47,841 bases of DNA from Kiritimatiellales bacterium (GCA_945949405.1 CAMFEP010000003.1:1-47841); one strand, 5' to 3'; positions 1 to 8,399 are shown, counted from the stretch's first letter. Program-made: numbers and translations. Notes: generated from the letters alone by a model not told the origin.

Positions 1-939
1 GTTCTCGAGCTTGATCCCGAGATCTTCCGTCAGGCAACGGCCACCGGTCAGCACCGCGATGTCTTCCAGCATGGCCTTGCGGCGGTCGCCGAATCCCGGC
101 GCCTTCACCGCGCAGCACTGCAGGGTCCCGCGCAACCGGTTGACCACCAACGTCGCGAGCGCTTCGCCCTCGACATCTTCCGCGATGATCAGCAACGGCT
201 TGCTCGCCTTCGCCACGTTTTGCAGCAAGGGCAGCAGATCCTGCAGACTGGAGATTTTCTTCTCCTGAATCAGGATGTAGGCATCCTCGAGCACGGCCTC
301 CATACCCTCCGAATCCGTCACGAAGTACGGGGAGAGATAGCCCTTGTCGAACTGCATGCCTTCCACCACGTCCAGCGTCGTCTCAATGGTCTTGGCTTCC
401 TCGACGGTAATCGTCCCGTCCTTGCCAACCTTGTCCATCGCGTCGGCAATCTTGCTGCCGATCTCGACATCGCCGTTCGCGGAAATCGTGGCGACCTGCG
501 CGATTTCGGTATGCTCCTTGACCTTCTTGGCCTGCTTGCTGATCGCTTCCACGACCACCGCCACGGCCTTGTCGATCCCGCGCTTGAGGCTCATCGGGTT
601 TGCGCCGGCGGTCACGTTCTTCAAGCCTTCGCGATAAATCGCCTCGGCCAGCAACGTCGCCGTCGTCGTCCCGTCGCCCGCCGTGTCGCTCGTCTTGCTC
701 GCGACTTCGCGGACCATCTGGGCGCCCATGTTCTCAAACTTGTCCGGCAGATCGATTTCCTTCGCCACCGTCACGCCGTCCTTCGTGATCAACGGGGAGC
801 CGAAGCTCTTGTCGAGAATCACGTTGCGGCCTGCAGGCCCGAGGGTCACTTTCACGGCCCGGCTCAACTTGGTCACGCCTGCCAGAATCGACTGGCGCGC
901 CTCGTCGTCGTACTTCAACTGCTTGCCTTTATCAGCCAT
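1..939 (-). CDS. groEL: Chaperonin GroEL (Hsp60), N-terminal part, cut by window edge
   Basis: Partial gene: 313 codons are visible and the frame runs off the left edge. It is absent from the ORF track because it has no stop inside the window. The translation starts [16 protein letters not shown] and contains the nucleotide-binding signatures TLGPAGRNV and AGDGTTT (about residues 88-93, with the ATPase Asp), then the apical domain to about residue 313. GroEL forms the tetradecameric folding chamber in the cytosol and works with GroES. The ATG at 939 is preceded by AGGAG about 8 bases upstream. It is the third gene of a dnaK-groES-groEL operon, 48 bp after groES. Confidence 0.97.
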   Translation of the reverse strand, partial: MADKGKQLKYDDEARQSILAGVTKLSRAVKVTLGPAGRNVILDKSFGSPLITKDGVTVAKEIDLPDKFENMGAQMVREVASKTSDTAGDGTTTATLLAEAIYREGLKNVTAGANPMSLKRGIDKAVAVVVEAISKQAKKVKEHTEIAQVATISANGDVEIGSKIADAMDKVGKDGTITVEEAKTIETTLDVVEGMQFDKGYLSPYFVTDSEGMEAVLEDAYILIQEKKISSLQDLLPLLQNVAKASKPLLIIAEDVEGEALATLVVNRLRGTLQCCAVKAPGFGDRRKAMLEDIAVLTGGRCLTEDLGIKLEN

Positions 940-987
940 CTTTCGTCTCCTGTTTTTAGTTGCGATTCGTTTTGCGTCCGCGCACCG

Positions 988-1275
988 TTACTCCAGCACG
1001 CCCAGAATGTCCTCTTCGCGCACAATCTGGTATTCCACGTCGTTGATCTTGATCTCGGTCCCGCCGTACTTGGGCAGCAACACGCGATCGTTCTTCTTCA
1101 CGTTCATCGGGATCAGCTTGCCATCATCAGTCTTCTTGCCTGGTCCCACGGCAACAACTTTGCCTTCCTGGGGCTTTTCCTTGGCCGAATCCGGAATGAT
1201 GATTCCACCCTTTTTGGCCTCTTTTTCCTCAATGGGCTGAATCAAAACGCGATCTCCCAGCGGTCTGATATTCAT
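988..1275 (-). CDS. groES: Co-chaperonin GroES
   Basis: A 95-residue protein of normal GroES length. It starts [14 protein letters not shown] and carries the mobile-loop region ([18 protein letters not shown], about residues 19-36) and the roof segment. It caps the GroEL ring during ATP-driven folding. The start ATG has AAGGAG 11 bases upstream. It sits between dnaK (57 bp upstream) and groEL (48 bp downstream), so the three genes are very probably co-transcribed. No CIRCE operator lies in the groES leader. Confidence 0.97.
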   Translation of the reverse strand: MNIRPLGDRVLIQPIEEKEAKKGGIIIPDSAKEKPQEGKVVAVGPGKKTDDGKLIPMNVKKNDRVLLPKYGGTEIKINDVEYQIVREEDILGVLE

Positions 1276-1332
1276 CGTGTGTTTTACTCCTTGTGTTGTC
1301 TGCTATCCCGAATGAGCGAGTTATCTTGCCCG

Positions 1333-3294
1333 TCAGGTCTTCTTTTTCTTCTTGTCGTCATCCACCATTTCGAAATCCGCGTCGATGACCTCGTCCGGGC
1401 CGCTGCCCCCCGCCTTGGCCTCTGACTCCGCACCCGCGCCGGTATCGCCCGCCGTCGCACCGCCTGCGGCCGCGCCACCCGCGCCTGGCGCCGCGCCACC
1501 CTGCGGCCGCGCATACAGATCCTGCGAAATCGCCTGCATCTTGGCCGTCAGGGCTTCGACCGCGGCTTTGATCTTGGCCGTGTCGTCGGTCTTGATCGCG
1601 GACTTCACGTCCTCGATCGCCGCCTCGACGCCGGACTTCTTGTCCGCCGCCACCTTCTCACCGTTTTCCTTGAGCAGCTTCTCGGTCTGGTACACCAGGT
1701 TCTCCGCCATGTTGCGCGTTTCCACGCTCTCGCGCTTCAGGCGGTCTTCCTCGGCGTGCACTTCCGCATCCTTCACCATCTGGCTCACTTCTTTTTCGTT
1801 GAGCCCGCTCGATGCGGTGATGGTGATCTTCTGCTGCTTGCCCGTGCCCAAATCCTTGGCGCCCACGTTCAGAATACCGTTGGCGTCGAGGTCGAATTCC
1901 ACCTCGATCTGCGGCACGCCGCGCGGCGCCGGCGGAATCCCATCCAGATGGAACTTGCCGATCGACTTGTTGTCCCCGGCCATCTTGCGCTCTCCCTGCA
2001 AAACGTGGATCTCCACCGAGGGCTGATTGTCCGAGGCCGTGCTGAAAATTTCGCTTTTCTTGGTCGGGATCGTCGTGTTGCGCTCAATCAGCGTCGTGAA
2101 CACGCCGCCATTGGTCTCAATGCCCAGCGAAAGCGGGGTCACGTCAAGCAGCAGCACGTCCTTGACGTCACCCTTGAGAATGCCCCCCTGAATGCCCGCG
2201 CCAATCGCCACGACTTCGTCCGGATTCACGCCCTTGTGCGGCTCTTTCCCGAAAAGCTCCTTGGCTTTCTCCTGCAACTTGGGCATGCGCGTCTGACCAC
2301 CCACCAGCACCACTTCGTCCACCGTCTTGACGCCCGCGTCACGCAGGCACGCCTGGCAGGGCCCGACCGTACGCTCAACGAATTTGTCCGTGAGCTGCTC
2401 CAGCTTGGAGCGCGAAAGCGTCACGTTGAGATGCTTCGGTCCCGATGCATCCGCCGTGATGAAGGGCAGGTTGATTTCCGTCTGCTGTGCCGTGGACAAC
2501 TCGCACTTGGCCTTCTCCGCGCCTTCCTTGAGGCGCTGCAGGGCCATCGTGTCCTTGGTCAGGTCGATGCCGTTTTCTTTTTTGAACTCGGCGTTGAGCC
2601 ATTCGATGATGGACTGGTCCAGGTCGTCGCCGCCGAGGTGCGTGTCGCCGTTCGTGGCCTTGACCTCAAACACCCCGTCGCCAATGTCGAGAATCGAAAC
2701 ATCGAACGTGCCGCCGCCGAAGTCATAGACGGCAATCTTCTCGTCCTTCTTCTTGTCGAGCCCATACGCCAGCGAAGCCGCCGTCGGCTCGTTGATGATG
2801 CGCAGCACGTCCAAGCCCGCGATGCGCCCTGCGTCCTTGGTCGCCTGGCGCTGACTGTCATTGAAATACGCCGGCACCGTGATCACCGCCTGCGTGATCG
2901 CCTCACCCAGGAACGCTTCCGCATCGACCTTGAGCTTCTGCAAAATCATCGAGGAAATTTCAGGAGGAGAGTAGACCTTGTCGCCAATCTTGACGTGCGC
3001 GTCCCCGTTCTTGGCCTTGACGACTTCGTATGGAACCAACGAACTCTCCTGCACGACTTCATCGTACTTGCGCCCCATGAAGCGCTTGATCGAGTACACC
3101 GTGTTTCGCGGGTTAGTCACCGCCTGGCGCTTGGCCGCCTGGCCCACCAGACGCTCGCCGCTCTTGGTGAACGCCACCACCGACGGCGTCGTGCGCGCAC
3201 CTTCCGCGTTGGGCACAACCACCGGCTCGCCGCCTTCCATCACGGCCATACACGAGTTCGTCGTCCCCAGATCGATACCCAAAACTTTTGACAT
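1333..3294 (-). CDS. dnaK: Molecular chaperone DnaK (Hsp70)
   Basis: Full-length DnaK of 653 residues. The N-terminal ATPase domain begins [15 protein letters not shown] and includes the phosphate-binding and connect motifs ([25 protein letters not shown]). The substrate-binding domain follows from about residue 390. The C-terminus is an Ala/Gly-rich linker and the acidic tail [20 protein letters not shown], typical of bacterial DnaK. It folds nascent and stress-damaged proteins with DnaJ and GrpE, neither of which is in this window. The start ATG is preceded by AAAGGA. It is the first gene of the dnaK-groES-groEL operon. The 511-aa plus-strand ORF over it is an antisense shadow. Confidence 0.98.
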   Translation of the reverse strand: MSKVLGIDLGTTNSCMAVMEGGEPVVVPNAEGARTTPSVVAFTKSGERLVGQAAKRQAVTNPRNTVYSIKRFMGRKYDEVVQESSLVPYEVVKAKNGDAHVKIGDKVYSPPEISSMILQKLKVDAEAFLGEAITQAVITVPAYFNDSQRQATKDAGRIAGLDVLRIINEPTAASLAYGLDKKKDEKIAVYDFGGGTFDVSILDIGDGVFEVKATNGDTHLGGDDLDQSIIEWLNAEFKKENGIDLTKDTMALQRLKEGAEKAKCELSTAQQTEINLPFITADASGPKHLNVTLSRSKLEQLTDKFVERTVGPCQACLRDAGVKTVDEVVLVGGQTRMPKLQEKAKELFGKEPHKGVNPDEVVAIGAGIQGGILKGDVKDVLLLDVTPLSLGIETNGGVFTTLIERNTTIPTKKSEIFSTASDNQPSVEIHVLQGERKMAGDNKSIGKFHLDGIPPAPRGVPQIEVEFDLDANGILNVGAKDLGTGKQQKITITASSGLNEKEVSQMVKDAEVHAEEDRLKRESVETRNMAENLVYQTEKLLKENGEKVAADKKSGVEAAIEDVKSAIKTDDTAKIKAAVEALTAKMQAISQDLYARPQGGAAPGAGGAAAGGATAGDTGAGAESEAKAGGSGPDEVIDADFEMVDDDKKKKKT

Positions 3295-3369
3295 GGCTGC
3301 GTTCCTTTCTCAACCCGACATAAATTCTCGCGCTCCCTCTAGCACTCCCCATGCCACCGTTTTGAAAAA

Positions 3370-3394
3370 CCCTGAACCCTGAACCCTGAACCCT
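3370..3394. repeat. CCCTGAA tandem repeat
   Basis: Three and a half direct copies of the heptamer CCCTGAA, in the dnaK upstream region. Confidence 0.85.
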
Positions 3395-3424
3395 TTATTG
3401 CAAAACGACTTATACTAATTTTAA

Positions 3425-3455
3425 AATCATCCAATCCCCCAATCATCCAATCCCC
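3425..3455. repeat. AATCATCCAATCCCC direct repeat, two copies
   Basis: Two identical 15-mers separated by one base, upstream of dnaK. No function is apparent. Confidence 0.85.
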
Positions 3456-3517
3456 ACCGCGCCATTCCGTCCCACCTAAGCCTGCTCCTCCCCCAACCGC
3501 GCCACTCTGTCCCTCCC

Positions 3518-3545
3518 CCTTCGTGTTCTTCGTGCACTTCGTGGT
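3518..3545. repeat. TTCGTG-periodic element (single arm)
   Basis: CTTCGTGTTCTTCGTGCACTT then CGTGGTG: three TTCGTG units at a 9-bp period ending in a GGT foot. It matches the right arm of the inverted element at 16573-16634. Confidence 0.6.
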
Positions 3546-3598
3546 GAAGCCACCGAAAAAGACGTGACGCCACCGTCCACGCCTCTACAATCGCCCTC

Positions 3599-4063
3599 AT
3601 GAAAAAACGTTCTCCCACTCCGAAAAAAAGTCCCGCCCCCCGCGGCCCCCAACGCAAAATCTACCTCTGCGGCCCGATCATGGATGAAGTCGACGGCCAT
3701 GCCCGCGAGTGGCGCACCACCGCCGCCAAAGTACTCGCCAAACATTTCAGGATTCTCGACCCCATGCGCCGCAATTTCAAGGACCGCGAAGTCGACAGCG
3801 CCAACGAGATCGTCGAATTCGACCTCCAGGACGTGCGCGAAGCCGACATCATCCTCGTGAATTACAACAAGGCCTCGATCGGCACCTCGATGGAAGTCTT
3901 CTACGCCAGCAACGACCTGCAGAAATTCGTGATCGCCTTCTCACCCTTCTCGTTCAAGGATTCCAGCCCCTGGATGGTACGCTTCTGCACCAAAATCCTG
4001 CCGTCATTGGAAGATTCAATGGACTACATTCTCGAACATTTCGTGGCCCAACACTTCGATTAA
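3599..4063 (+). CDS. Nucleoside 2-deoxyribosyltransferase-like protein
   Basis: A 154-residue protein. After a basic, Pro-rich tail of about 19 residues it shows the family's opening strand motif (KIYLCGPIMDEVDGHAREW), then DPMRRNF, EIVEFDLQDVREADIILVNY and GTSMEVFYA. The last carries the Glu that acts as nucleophile in nucleoside 2-deoxyribosyltransferases. Such enzymes swap bases between deoxynucleosides or hydrolyse the N-glycosidic bond, in nucleotide salvage or detoxification. The fold assignment is fairly secure; the substrate is not known. It is divergent from dnaK and stands alone. The ATG at 3599 has no strong Shine-Dalgarno. Members of this fold also include DNA-modification and nucleotide-sanitising enzymes, so the function could differ. 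Confidence 0.75.
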   Translation: MKKRSPTPKKSPAPRGPQRKIYLCGPIMDEVDGHAREWRTTAAKVLAKHFRILDPMRRNFKDREVDSANEIVEFDLQDVREADIILVNYNKASIGTSMEVFYASNDLQKFVIAFSPFSFKDSSPWMVRFCTKILPSLEDSMDYILEHFVAQHFD

Positions 4064-4068
4064 CAAGC

Positions 4069-4100
4069 GTTCGCGTTCATTCGCGTCCATTCGCGGTTTC
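4069..4100. repeat. TTCGCG-periodic element (single arm)
   Basis: Perfect 10-bp period: TCGCGTTCAT, TCGCGTCCAT, TCGCGGTTTC. It ends in the GGTT foot shared with the inverted elements of the ruv operon and lies immediately before the zf-TFIIB gene. Confidence 0.75.
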
Positions 4101-4106
4101 TTTTCT

Positions 4107-4616
4107 ATGAAATGCCCCAAATGCCATGCCGCCTTGAAACCCGCCGCGGTCGCCGGCGTGGAGATCGACCGCTGTACCGCCTGCAACGGTCAGTGGTACG
4201 ACGACGGCGAAGTCGCCAAGCTGGTCCCCCTGCTCGCGGAGATCGAAAACGCGCCCGGCGCCGATCTCACCAGAAATTTGCAACACCCGCAGGCCGCGCC
4301 GCCCGCGCACACCCTGCCCTGCCCCCGCTGCCAGGGCACCATGCGCACCTTTAACTACGCCTACGACTCCAACATCATGCTCGACCGTTGCGACGCCTGC
4401 CGCGGCATCTGGCTCGATGCCGGCGAGTGCAACGCGATCATCCGCCACGTCAGGGGCAACCCGAAACTGAACCGCATGGGCGAGGCCATCGCCAAAAATA
4501 TTGCCGAAGCGCATCAGCGCCAGGACGTGATCGAGAAAGTCGTGGGCTGGAACAACCCCATCGACGACGCCCAACTCCTCGTCGGCATCTTCCGCGCCCT
4601 CCGCGGCGCCGCCTGA
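4107..4616 (+). CDS. Double zf-TFIIB zinc-ribbon protein
   Basis: A 169-residue protein with two zf-TFIIB-type zinc ribbons. The first runs MKCPKCHAALK to CTACNGQWYDDGE (residues 1-35). The second runs CPRCQGTMRTF to CDACRGIWLDAGE (about 72-112). Both have the paired CxxC ligands and the W-x-D-x-G-E signature. The remaining C-terminal 60 residues look helical with no known motif. These proteins are common but poorly characterised; zinc or nucleic-acid binding is inferred. The start ATG follows the TTCGCG repeat directly. It is not obviously in an operon with the gene before it. Confidence 0.8.
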   Translation: MKCPKCHAALKPAAVAGVEIDRCTACNGQWYDDGEVAKLVPLLAEIENAPGADLTRNLQHPQAAPPAHTLPCPRCQGTMRTFNYAYDSNIMLDRCDACRGIWLDAGECNAIIRHVRGNPKLNRMGEAIAKNIAEAHQRQDVIEKVVGWNNPIDDAQLLVGIFRALRGAA

Positions 4617-4636
4617 TTGATTCTTAAAATCCGAAT

Positions 4637-4664
4637 GGAGGGCGAGCCTCCGGCGAGCCGTTCC
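4637..4664 (+). repeat. GGAG-headed REP-like hairpin
   Basis: GGAGGGCGAGCCTCCGGCGAG then CCGTTCC. The same phrase recurs at 12170 and in altered form at 6467. It lies between the convergent zf-TFIIB and caspase genes. Confidence 0.6.
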
Positions 4665-4690
4665 GAATCGAGCCGCTCCTCGCCGCCCCC

Positions 4691-5557
4691 TCAAAACCCG
4701 CGCAAACAAATCGGTTCGGGCCAGTCCCCATACTGCGTCATACGCGGCTGCTGCCACCCGCCCGTCTCGGTCTCAACCAACTGCTGCAGATCGCGCATCA
4801 ACTCCGCATCCGGCTTGCGCCCCATGATGGAATCGTGTTCCGTCGTCGCCAGCGCATTCAGCAACCCACCCGTGAACACACCGTGCCCGTCCGATTCAAA
4901 CGCCATTTCGCCAGCGCCCGAGGACGCCACCACCGCCACGATGCGATTGGAAACCCCGCCCGTCCGCACATCCGCCATCCCGTCCGCCACCGCATCCGCC
5001 AGCATGGCGCCATGGCAGGCATCAATGAACACCGTCAGATAGCGGTTCGGCAGATCGGCCAGCATGGACGCCACGTCCGCCATCGCCAGGCCTTCTTCCA
5101 GTTCCCGCCCCTTGTGGCAACCAAAGGGCACCAGATAGCCGTCATACCCGCCCGCCGCATTGGACTGGCGCAGCGCGTGGCCCGAATAAAAAAACGTCAG
5201 CACATCCTCCGGCCCCAGCCGCGCGTGCAAGTCGTCAATCGCGGCCACGATCTTCTCCCGCGTCGCGTCCCCATTCAACAGCAGGGTCAAGTAATCGAAG
5301 CCACGCTTGCGCGCCAGCCCAGCCATGCCGATCGCATCGTTGGTGGCATAGGCCAGCCGCCCGTATTCAGGATATTCGCTGATCCCCACGATCAACGCAT
5401 AATTCCGTGCCGCCGCCGCGGTTTCGCCCCTCACAACTGCCGTTGCGAGCACCAAAACCAGGATCGCCGGAAATACTCGTGAAAACCCGATCCAGACGGG
5501 AGGGGCGGCCGCCTGGCCGACCTGTTTTCCGGAGATGGCTGGCCAAAATCGTTTCAT
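4691..5557 (-). CDS. Secreted caspase-like (peptidase C14) protein
   Basis: 288 residues from the ATG at 5557 (the ORF-track start at 5572 is a TTG). A hydrophobic segment (VFPAILVLVLATAVVRG) follows an unusually long N-region, suggesting export or membrane anchoring. The caspase fold then starts at NYALIVGISEYPEYG, has the catalytic His in LTFFYSGHA and the catalytic Cys in VFIDACHGA, and later SSGAGEMAFE and HGVFTGGLLNAL. It therefore looks like an active C14 protease, probably periplasmic. The N-region segment KQVGQAAAPPV is encoded by a GGAG-headed repeat, so the leader may have been extended by insertion. No partner gene is adjacent. Confidence 0.85.
   Translation of the reverse strand: MKRFWPAISGKQVGQAAAPPVWIGFSRVFPAILVLVLATAVVRGETAAAARNYALIVGISEYPEYGRLAYATNDAIGMAGLARKRGFDYLTLLLNGDATREKIVAAIDDLHARLGPEDVLTFFYSGHALRQSNAAGGYDGYLVPFGCHKGRELEEGLAMADVASMLADLPNRYLTVFIDACHGAMLADAVADGMADVRTGGVSNRIVAVVASSGAGEMAFESDGHGVFTGGLLNALATTEHDSIMGRKPDAELMRDLQQLVETETGGWQQPRMTQYGDWPEPICLRGF
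5497..5530. repeat. GGAG-headed REP-like repeat inside the caspase-like gene
   Basis: GGGAGGGGCGGCCGCCTGGCC then GACCTGTT. It is nearly identical to the intergenic copy at 39869-39900 and related to 21727. It is read in frame as part of the N-terminal region of the caspase-like protein. Confidence 0.8.
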
Positions 5558-5688
5558 CAACACGCGTTCCAAAATTCCTGGAGATTGTCACATCAATCAT
5601 CGTCACATCCTCTCCATCCCAAAATCCGGCCCGCAGCATACGCCGCCCCCCACCCAGGTCAAGCGCCACCCGCATGCGTTATTTTCTG

Positions 5689-5706
5689 ACGATTTTTGCG
5701 AATCGT
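5689..5706. promoter_or_regulatory. Candidate operator (inverted repeat) upstream of vapB
   Basis: ACGATT-N6-AATCGT, a perfect 6-bp inverted repeat ending two bases before the -35 box of the vapB promoter. A palindrome here suits autoregulation by a ribbon-helix-helix antitoxin; this is inferred. Confidence 0.4.
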
Positions 5707-5707
5707 T

Positions 5708-5735
5708 TTGACAAAAAAGCATAAAACCATAAATA
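5708..5735 (+). promoter_or_regulatory. Promoter of vapBC, probably giving a leaderless mRNA
   Basis: Consensus -35 TTGACA (5708-5713), 16-bp spacer, -10-like TAAATA (5730-5735). Transcription would start about 7 bases later, at or next to the vapB ATG (5743). No Shine-Dalgarno precedes that ATG. Confidence 0.5.
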
Positions 5736-5742
5736 TGCCTAC

Positions 5743-6009
5743 ATGCGCACCACCTTGGATATTCCGGATGCCTTGGGCCGCCGCGCCAAGCTCTTGGCTG
5801 TGCGGCGCGGGATCAGCTTCAAACGTTTGGTGACCGAGGCTATCGAACAGATTCTGGATGCAACCAGCAGCAAACCTTCCGGACGTCCGCTTGCGTTTCC
5901 ACTCGTGCGCAGCCACAAACCTGGTTCTATGAACTTAAAACCCGACGAAATTCACGCCCTGCTCGTCCGCGAAGAAGCCGCCGCCTATGAAACTGCTATG
6001 CGACGTTAA
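5743..6009 (+). CDS. vapB: VapB-type ribbon-helix-helix antitoxin
   Basis: An 88-residue protein. The N-terminus MRTTLDIPDALGRRAKLLAVRRGISFKRLVTEAIEQIL is a ribbon-helix-helix DNA-binding unit (residues 1-40). The C-terminal half (LKPDEIHALLVREEAAAYE) would wrap the toxin. It should neutralise the downstream PIN toxin and repress the operon. It overlaps vapC by 23 bases, typical of translationally coupled antitoxin-toxin pairs. Family-level assignment is good; VapB is used as a generic name. Confidence 0.8.
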   Translation: MRTTLDIPDALGRRAKLLAVRRGISFKRLVTEAIEQILDATSSKPSGRPLAFPLVRSHKPGSMNLKPDEIHALLVREEAAAYETAMRR

Positions 6010-6424
6010 CCTCCTGCTCGCACTCGTCGCCGAACGTCACGCAAAACATCGCGACGTGCGAACATGGTGGGAATCCCTGCCGGCCGATGAGACGATTTCC
6101 ATCTGCCGCCCCGTGCAAACCGCCCTGCTGCGCCTGCTAAGCACCGAGGCGGTCATGGGCAATGACACCCTGTCCCTGCCGCAAGCCTGGTCCGTCTATG
6201 CCACCCTGCTCGCCTCCGGCCGCTTCGCCCTGGCCCTCGAACCCATGGGCCTCGACCCCCAGTGGGAACTCCTCTGCCGCCCCTTCGGCCGCTCCCCCAA
6301 AGTGGTCATGGACGCCTACCTCGCCGCCTTCGCCCTCACCGCCCCCTACCGCCTCGCCACCCTCGACCACGCCTTCAAATTATTCCCAAAACTGGATCTC
6401 TGCTTCCCGCTCCAGAATCCTTGA
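5987..6424 (+). CDS. vapC: VapC-type PIN-domain toxin ribonuclease
   Basis: A 145-residue PIN domain. The first acidic residue is in MKLLCDVNLLLAL (Asp6). The middle motif is ICRPVQTALLRLLS, as in the mycobacterial-type VapC subfamily, where R..Q..LLRLL is conserved. The later metal-binding acids are in VVMDAYLAAFA and LATLDHAF. VapC toxins are Mg2+-dependent RNases that cut tRNA or rRNA. All core acidic positions seem present, so the toxin is probably functional. It overlaps the end of vapB. The target is not predictable. Confidence 0.85.
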   Translation: MKLLCDVNLLLALVAERHAKHRDVRTWWESLPADETISICRPVQTALLRLLSTEAVMGNDTLSLPQAWSVYATLLASGRFALALEPMGLDPQWELLCRPFGRSPKVVMDAYLAAFALTAPYRLATLDHAFKLFPKLDLCFPLQNP

Positions 6425-6466
6425 AAGGTGGGCGGGCGACGCCATTGGCCCGCATACGCCCGAACT

Positions 6467-6536
6467 GGAGGGCGCTTGTCCGCCATAGCTTCCGAGCGAC
6501 GGCGGAAGCCGCCGGCGAGCCGTTCCCTCCTATCTC
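6467..6536 (+). repeat. GGAG-headed REP-like sequence, diverged
   Basis: Starts GGAGGGCGCTTGTCCGCC and ends GCCGGCGAGCCGTTCC, like the repeats at 4637 and 12170 but with an enlarged middle. It lies between vapC and the DUF4160 gene. Confidence 0.5.
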
Positions 6537-6592
6537 GCCGCGACCTTCGTACATTGTCTGGCACACAACATCCCGCGAATGTACAATTCCCC

Positions 6593-6826
6593 ATGCCCAC
6601 GATACTTCGGGTCAAAGGGTACCGGCTGTTTTTCGTAAGCTTTGATGGTTCAGAGCCAATGCATGTGCACGTACGACTTGGCGATCTCGGGGCAAAAGTA
6701 TGGATGCGACCAATCAAGATTGCCTGGTCCGAGTTCAATCCGCACGAAAACGCCGAAACGCTCCGCATCGTACGAGCCAATCGCGAATTGATTCAGGAGA
6801 AGTGGAATGAGCACTTCAAAGCCTAA
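6593..6826 (+). CDS. DUF4160 family protein
   Basis: 77 residues from the ATG at 6593; the longer track ORF starts within repeat sequence. MPTILRVKGYRLFFVSFDGSEPMHVHVRLGD is the DUF4160 signature, with the His-rich HVHV motif, and WSEFNPHENAETLRIVRANRELI follows. The family is small, cytosolic and usually paired with DUF2442, as here, where the next gene overlaps by 20 bases. A toxin-antitoxin-like role has been suspected for such pairs, but the function is not established. Confidence 0.75.
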   Translation: MPTILRVKGYRLFFVSFDGSEPMHVHVRLGDLGAKVWMRPIKIAWSEFNPHENAETLRIVRANRELIQEKWNEHFKA

Positions 6827-7121
6827 ACAGGGAGCTTCAGGCGTGCGCGCCACCGGCTTGATCGTGGCCGACGACGGCTTCACGGTTTGCCTCGCCGACG
6901 GACGCTGCATTTCCGTGCCCTTCGCCTGTTTTCCGCGCCTGGCCGGCGCAACCCGCGCAGAACGCGCGCATTTTGAAGTGTATGCCGACGGGAGACTCCT
7001 GCACTGGCCCGCCATCGACGAAGACATCGAAGTCCAACACATCCTCGACGGCCGCTTGCCCGTAAAGGCCCCCCATCGCGTCACCGCAGTTGCAGAATCC
7101 CGGCCCAAGTATGGGGCGTGA
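6807..7121 (+). CDS. DUF2442 family protein
   Basis: A 104-residue protein. The central part (VRATGLIVADDGFTVCLADGRCISVPFACFPRL) is the DUF2442 pattern of short strands ending in a P-x-x-x-P-R-L turn, followed by HWPAIDEDIEVQHIL. It overlaps the DUF4160 gene by 20 bases, so the two are translationally coupled. Partner of DUF4160; the biochemical role is unknown. Confidence 0.75.
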   Translation: MSTSKPKQGASGVRATGLIVADDGFTVCLADGRCISVPFACFPRLAGATRAERAHFEVYADGRLLHWPAIDEDIEVQHILDGRLPVKAPHRVTAVAESRPKYGA

Positions 7122-7373
7122 CGGCGCAATCGGCGAAAGCGGGGATGTGTCGGACACGACAATCATCGCGCAGCCATCCACCACGCCCGATAATGCGAGC
7201 CGGGTGAAAAGTCCTCGGGTCTTCGACCGCCATTCTTGCTGGCATGCCATTCAGCGGCAAGCGCCGGAAACTCATCCACTAATGTTGTTCGCGGTTTTTG
7301 CATGTTTTCCCGCAGGAAAACCTAGAGTACTTCCTGCAAGTGACGCCCCAACAGGCCAAAACACGCCCCCCCC
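7122..7373. other. Intergenic region with a possible PIN-gene remnant and a hairpin
   Basis: No intact gene in 252 bp. On the minus strand from 7166 the frame reads MIVVSDTSPLS, the usual N-terminus of DUF3368-type PIN proteins, but then loses similarity, so it may be a decayed toxin start. A 7-bp hairpin GTTTTCC-CGCA-GGAAAAC lies at 7304-7321, 50 bp downstream of ruvB. It lacks a T-run. Confidence 0.35.
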
Positions 7374-8393
7374 CTACAACCCCAACTCCCCCGCCTGCGC
7401 CCGCGGCTTCAACCCAAACCGCTCGTAACAAAGCTCCGTCACCACCCGCCCCTTGGGCGTGCGGCGCAAATAGCCTTCCTGGATCAGGTACGGCTCGTAA
7501 ACATCTTCGATCGTGTCCTGCTCCTCGCTCACGGATACCGCCAGCGAGCCCAACCCCACCGGCCCGCCGGCGAACTTGTGCAGGATCGTTTCGAGGATAC
7601 GCTTGTCCATGTCGTCAAGGCCGTGGCGATCGATGTCGAGCATCGTCAAGGCCTGATCCGCCACCGTGCGCGTGATTTTGCCCTCCGCCTTGACCTGCGC
7701 AAAGTCGCGCACACGCCGCAATAAATTATTGGCGATGCGCGGCGTGCCCCGCGCGCGGTGCGCGATTTCATCCGATCCCTCCGCATCCATCTCCACGTTC
7801 AACAGACGCGCAGAACGGTCCAGAATCTGATGCAGTTCGTCCGCGCCGTAGTAATCCAGCCGGTTGGAAATCCCGAAGCGCGAGCGCAGCGGCGCTGACA
7901 ACAATCCGCTGCGCGTCGTCGCCCCCACCAACGTGAAACGCTTCAACTCGATGCGCACCGATCGCGCATTGGCCCCCTGGTCAATCATGATATCGAGCAT
8001 GAAATCTTCCATCGCCGTGTAGAGATACTCCTCAACCGCTTTCTGCATGCGATGAATCTCATCAATAAAAAGCACGTCGCCGCGCTCGAGACTCGTGAGC
8101 AACCCCGCGAGGTCGCCGGCCTTGTCGATCACCGGCCCGGACGTGACCTTGATGTTCACGCCCATGGCCTCGGCGACGATGTGCGCCAGCGTGGTCTTGC
8201 CCAGCCCCGGTGGCCCCGAAAGCAACACATGGTCGAGCACGTCGCCGCGCTGCTTGGCCGCCGCCACCGCCAGCTCCAGCCGCCCGCGCACCTTGCCCTG
8301 CCCCACAAAATCGTGAAACGACCCCGGCCGCAAACTCAAATCGAGTTCGCGGTTCGGCCGGTTTAACGCATCCGTTGCCAATCGTTCGGTCAT
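7374..8393 (-). CDS. ruvB: Holliday junction branch migration ATPase RuvB
   Basis: 339 residues from the ATG at 8393; the track's upstream extension is repeat-derived. It is an AAA+ motor: Walker [10 protein letters not shown] (residues 60-68), Walker [10 protein letters not shown], sensor I GATTRSG, the arginine-finger region RSRFGIS, and the C-terminal winged helix ([33 protein letters not shown]). RuvB hexamers drive branch migration with RuvA in recombinational repair. It is the last gene of yebC-ruvC-ruvA-ruvB. The 82-bp spacer to ruvA is filled by an AATCGGCAATC inverted repeat. Confidence 0.97.
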   Translation of the reverse strand: MTERLATDALNRPNRELDLSLRPGSFHDFVGQGKVRGRLELAVAAAKQRGDVLDHVLLSGPPGLGKTTLAHIVAEAMGVNIKVTSGPVIDKAGDLAGLLTSLERGDVLFIDEIHRMQKAVEEYLYTAMEDFMLDIMIDQGANARSVRIELKRFTLVGATTRSGLLSAPLRSRFGISNRLDYYGADELHQILDRSARLLNVEMDAEGSDEIAHRARGTPRIANNLLRRVRDFAQVKAEGKITRTVADQALTMLDIDRHGLDDMDKRILETILHKFAGGPVGLGSLAVSVSEEQDTIEDVYEPYLIQEGYLRRTPKGRVVTELCYERFGLKPRAQAGELGL

Positions 8394-8399
8394 GATCTT

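Larger units (their letters stand above)
3295..3598. other. Divergent intergenic region upstream of dnaK, rich in simple repeats
   Basis: This 304-bp stretch has no gene. It separates dnaK (minus) from the deoxyribosyltransferase-like gene (plus). It holds a three-copy CCCTGAA tandem, a twofold AATCATCCAATCCCC repeat, a degenerate 20-bp duplication (ACCGCGCCATTCCGTCCC / ACCGCGCCACTCTGTCCC) and a TTCGTG-type periodic element. An AT-rich patch at 3405-3430 is the likeliest promoter zone for dnaK, but no convincing -35/-10 pair was found. Only a half CIRCE site (TAGCACTC at 3340) is present. Confidence 0.6.

Noticed and set aside
220-1425. 401-aa plus-strand ORF across groEL/groES
   Set aside because: Antisense shadow of two certain genes; His/Leu/Arg-rich composition typical of reverse-strand reading in GC-rich DNA.
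1756-3291. 511-aa plus-strand ORF across dnaK
   Set aside because: Antisense shadow of dnaK; no known domain.
3340-3347. TAGCACTC, half of a CIRCE heat-shock operator upstream of dnaK
   Set aside because: The matching GAGTGCTAA half is absent at the required 9-bp spacing (only 3 of 9 positions agree), so HrcA control cannot be claimed.
3370-3455. Possible CRISPR-like or telomere-like array upstream of dnaK
   Set aside because: Heptamer and 15-mer tandems without unique spacers; simple repeats only, and no cas genes.
4069-4100. Possible iteron or origin-like 10-bp repeats
   Set aside because: The same units occur in many spacers here, and no DnaA boxes or replication genes are nearby.
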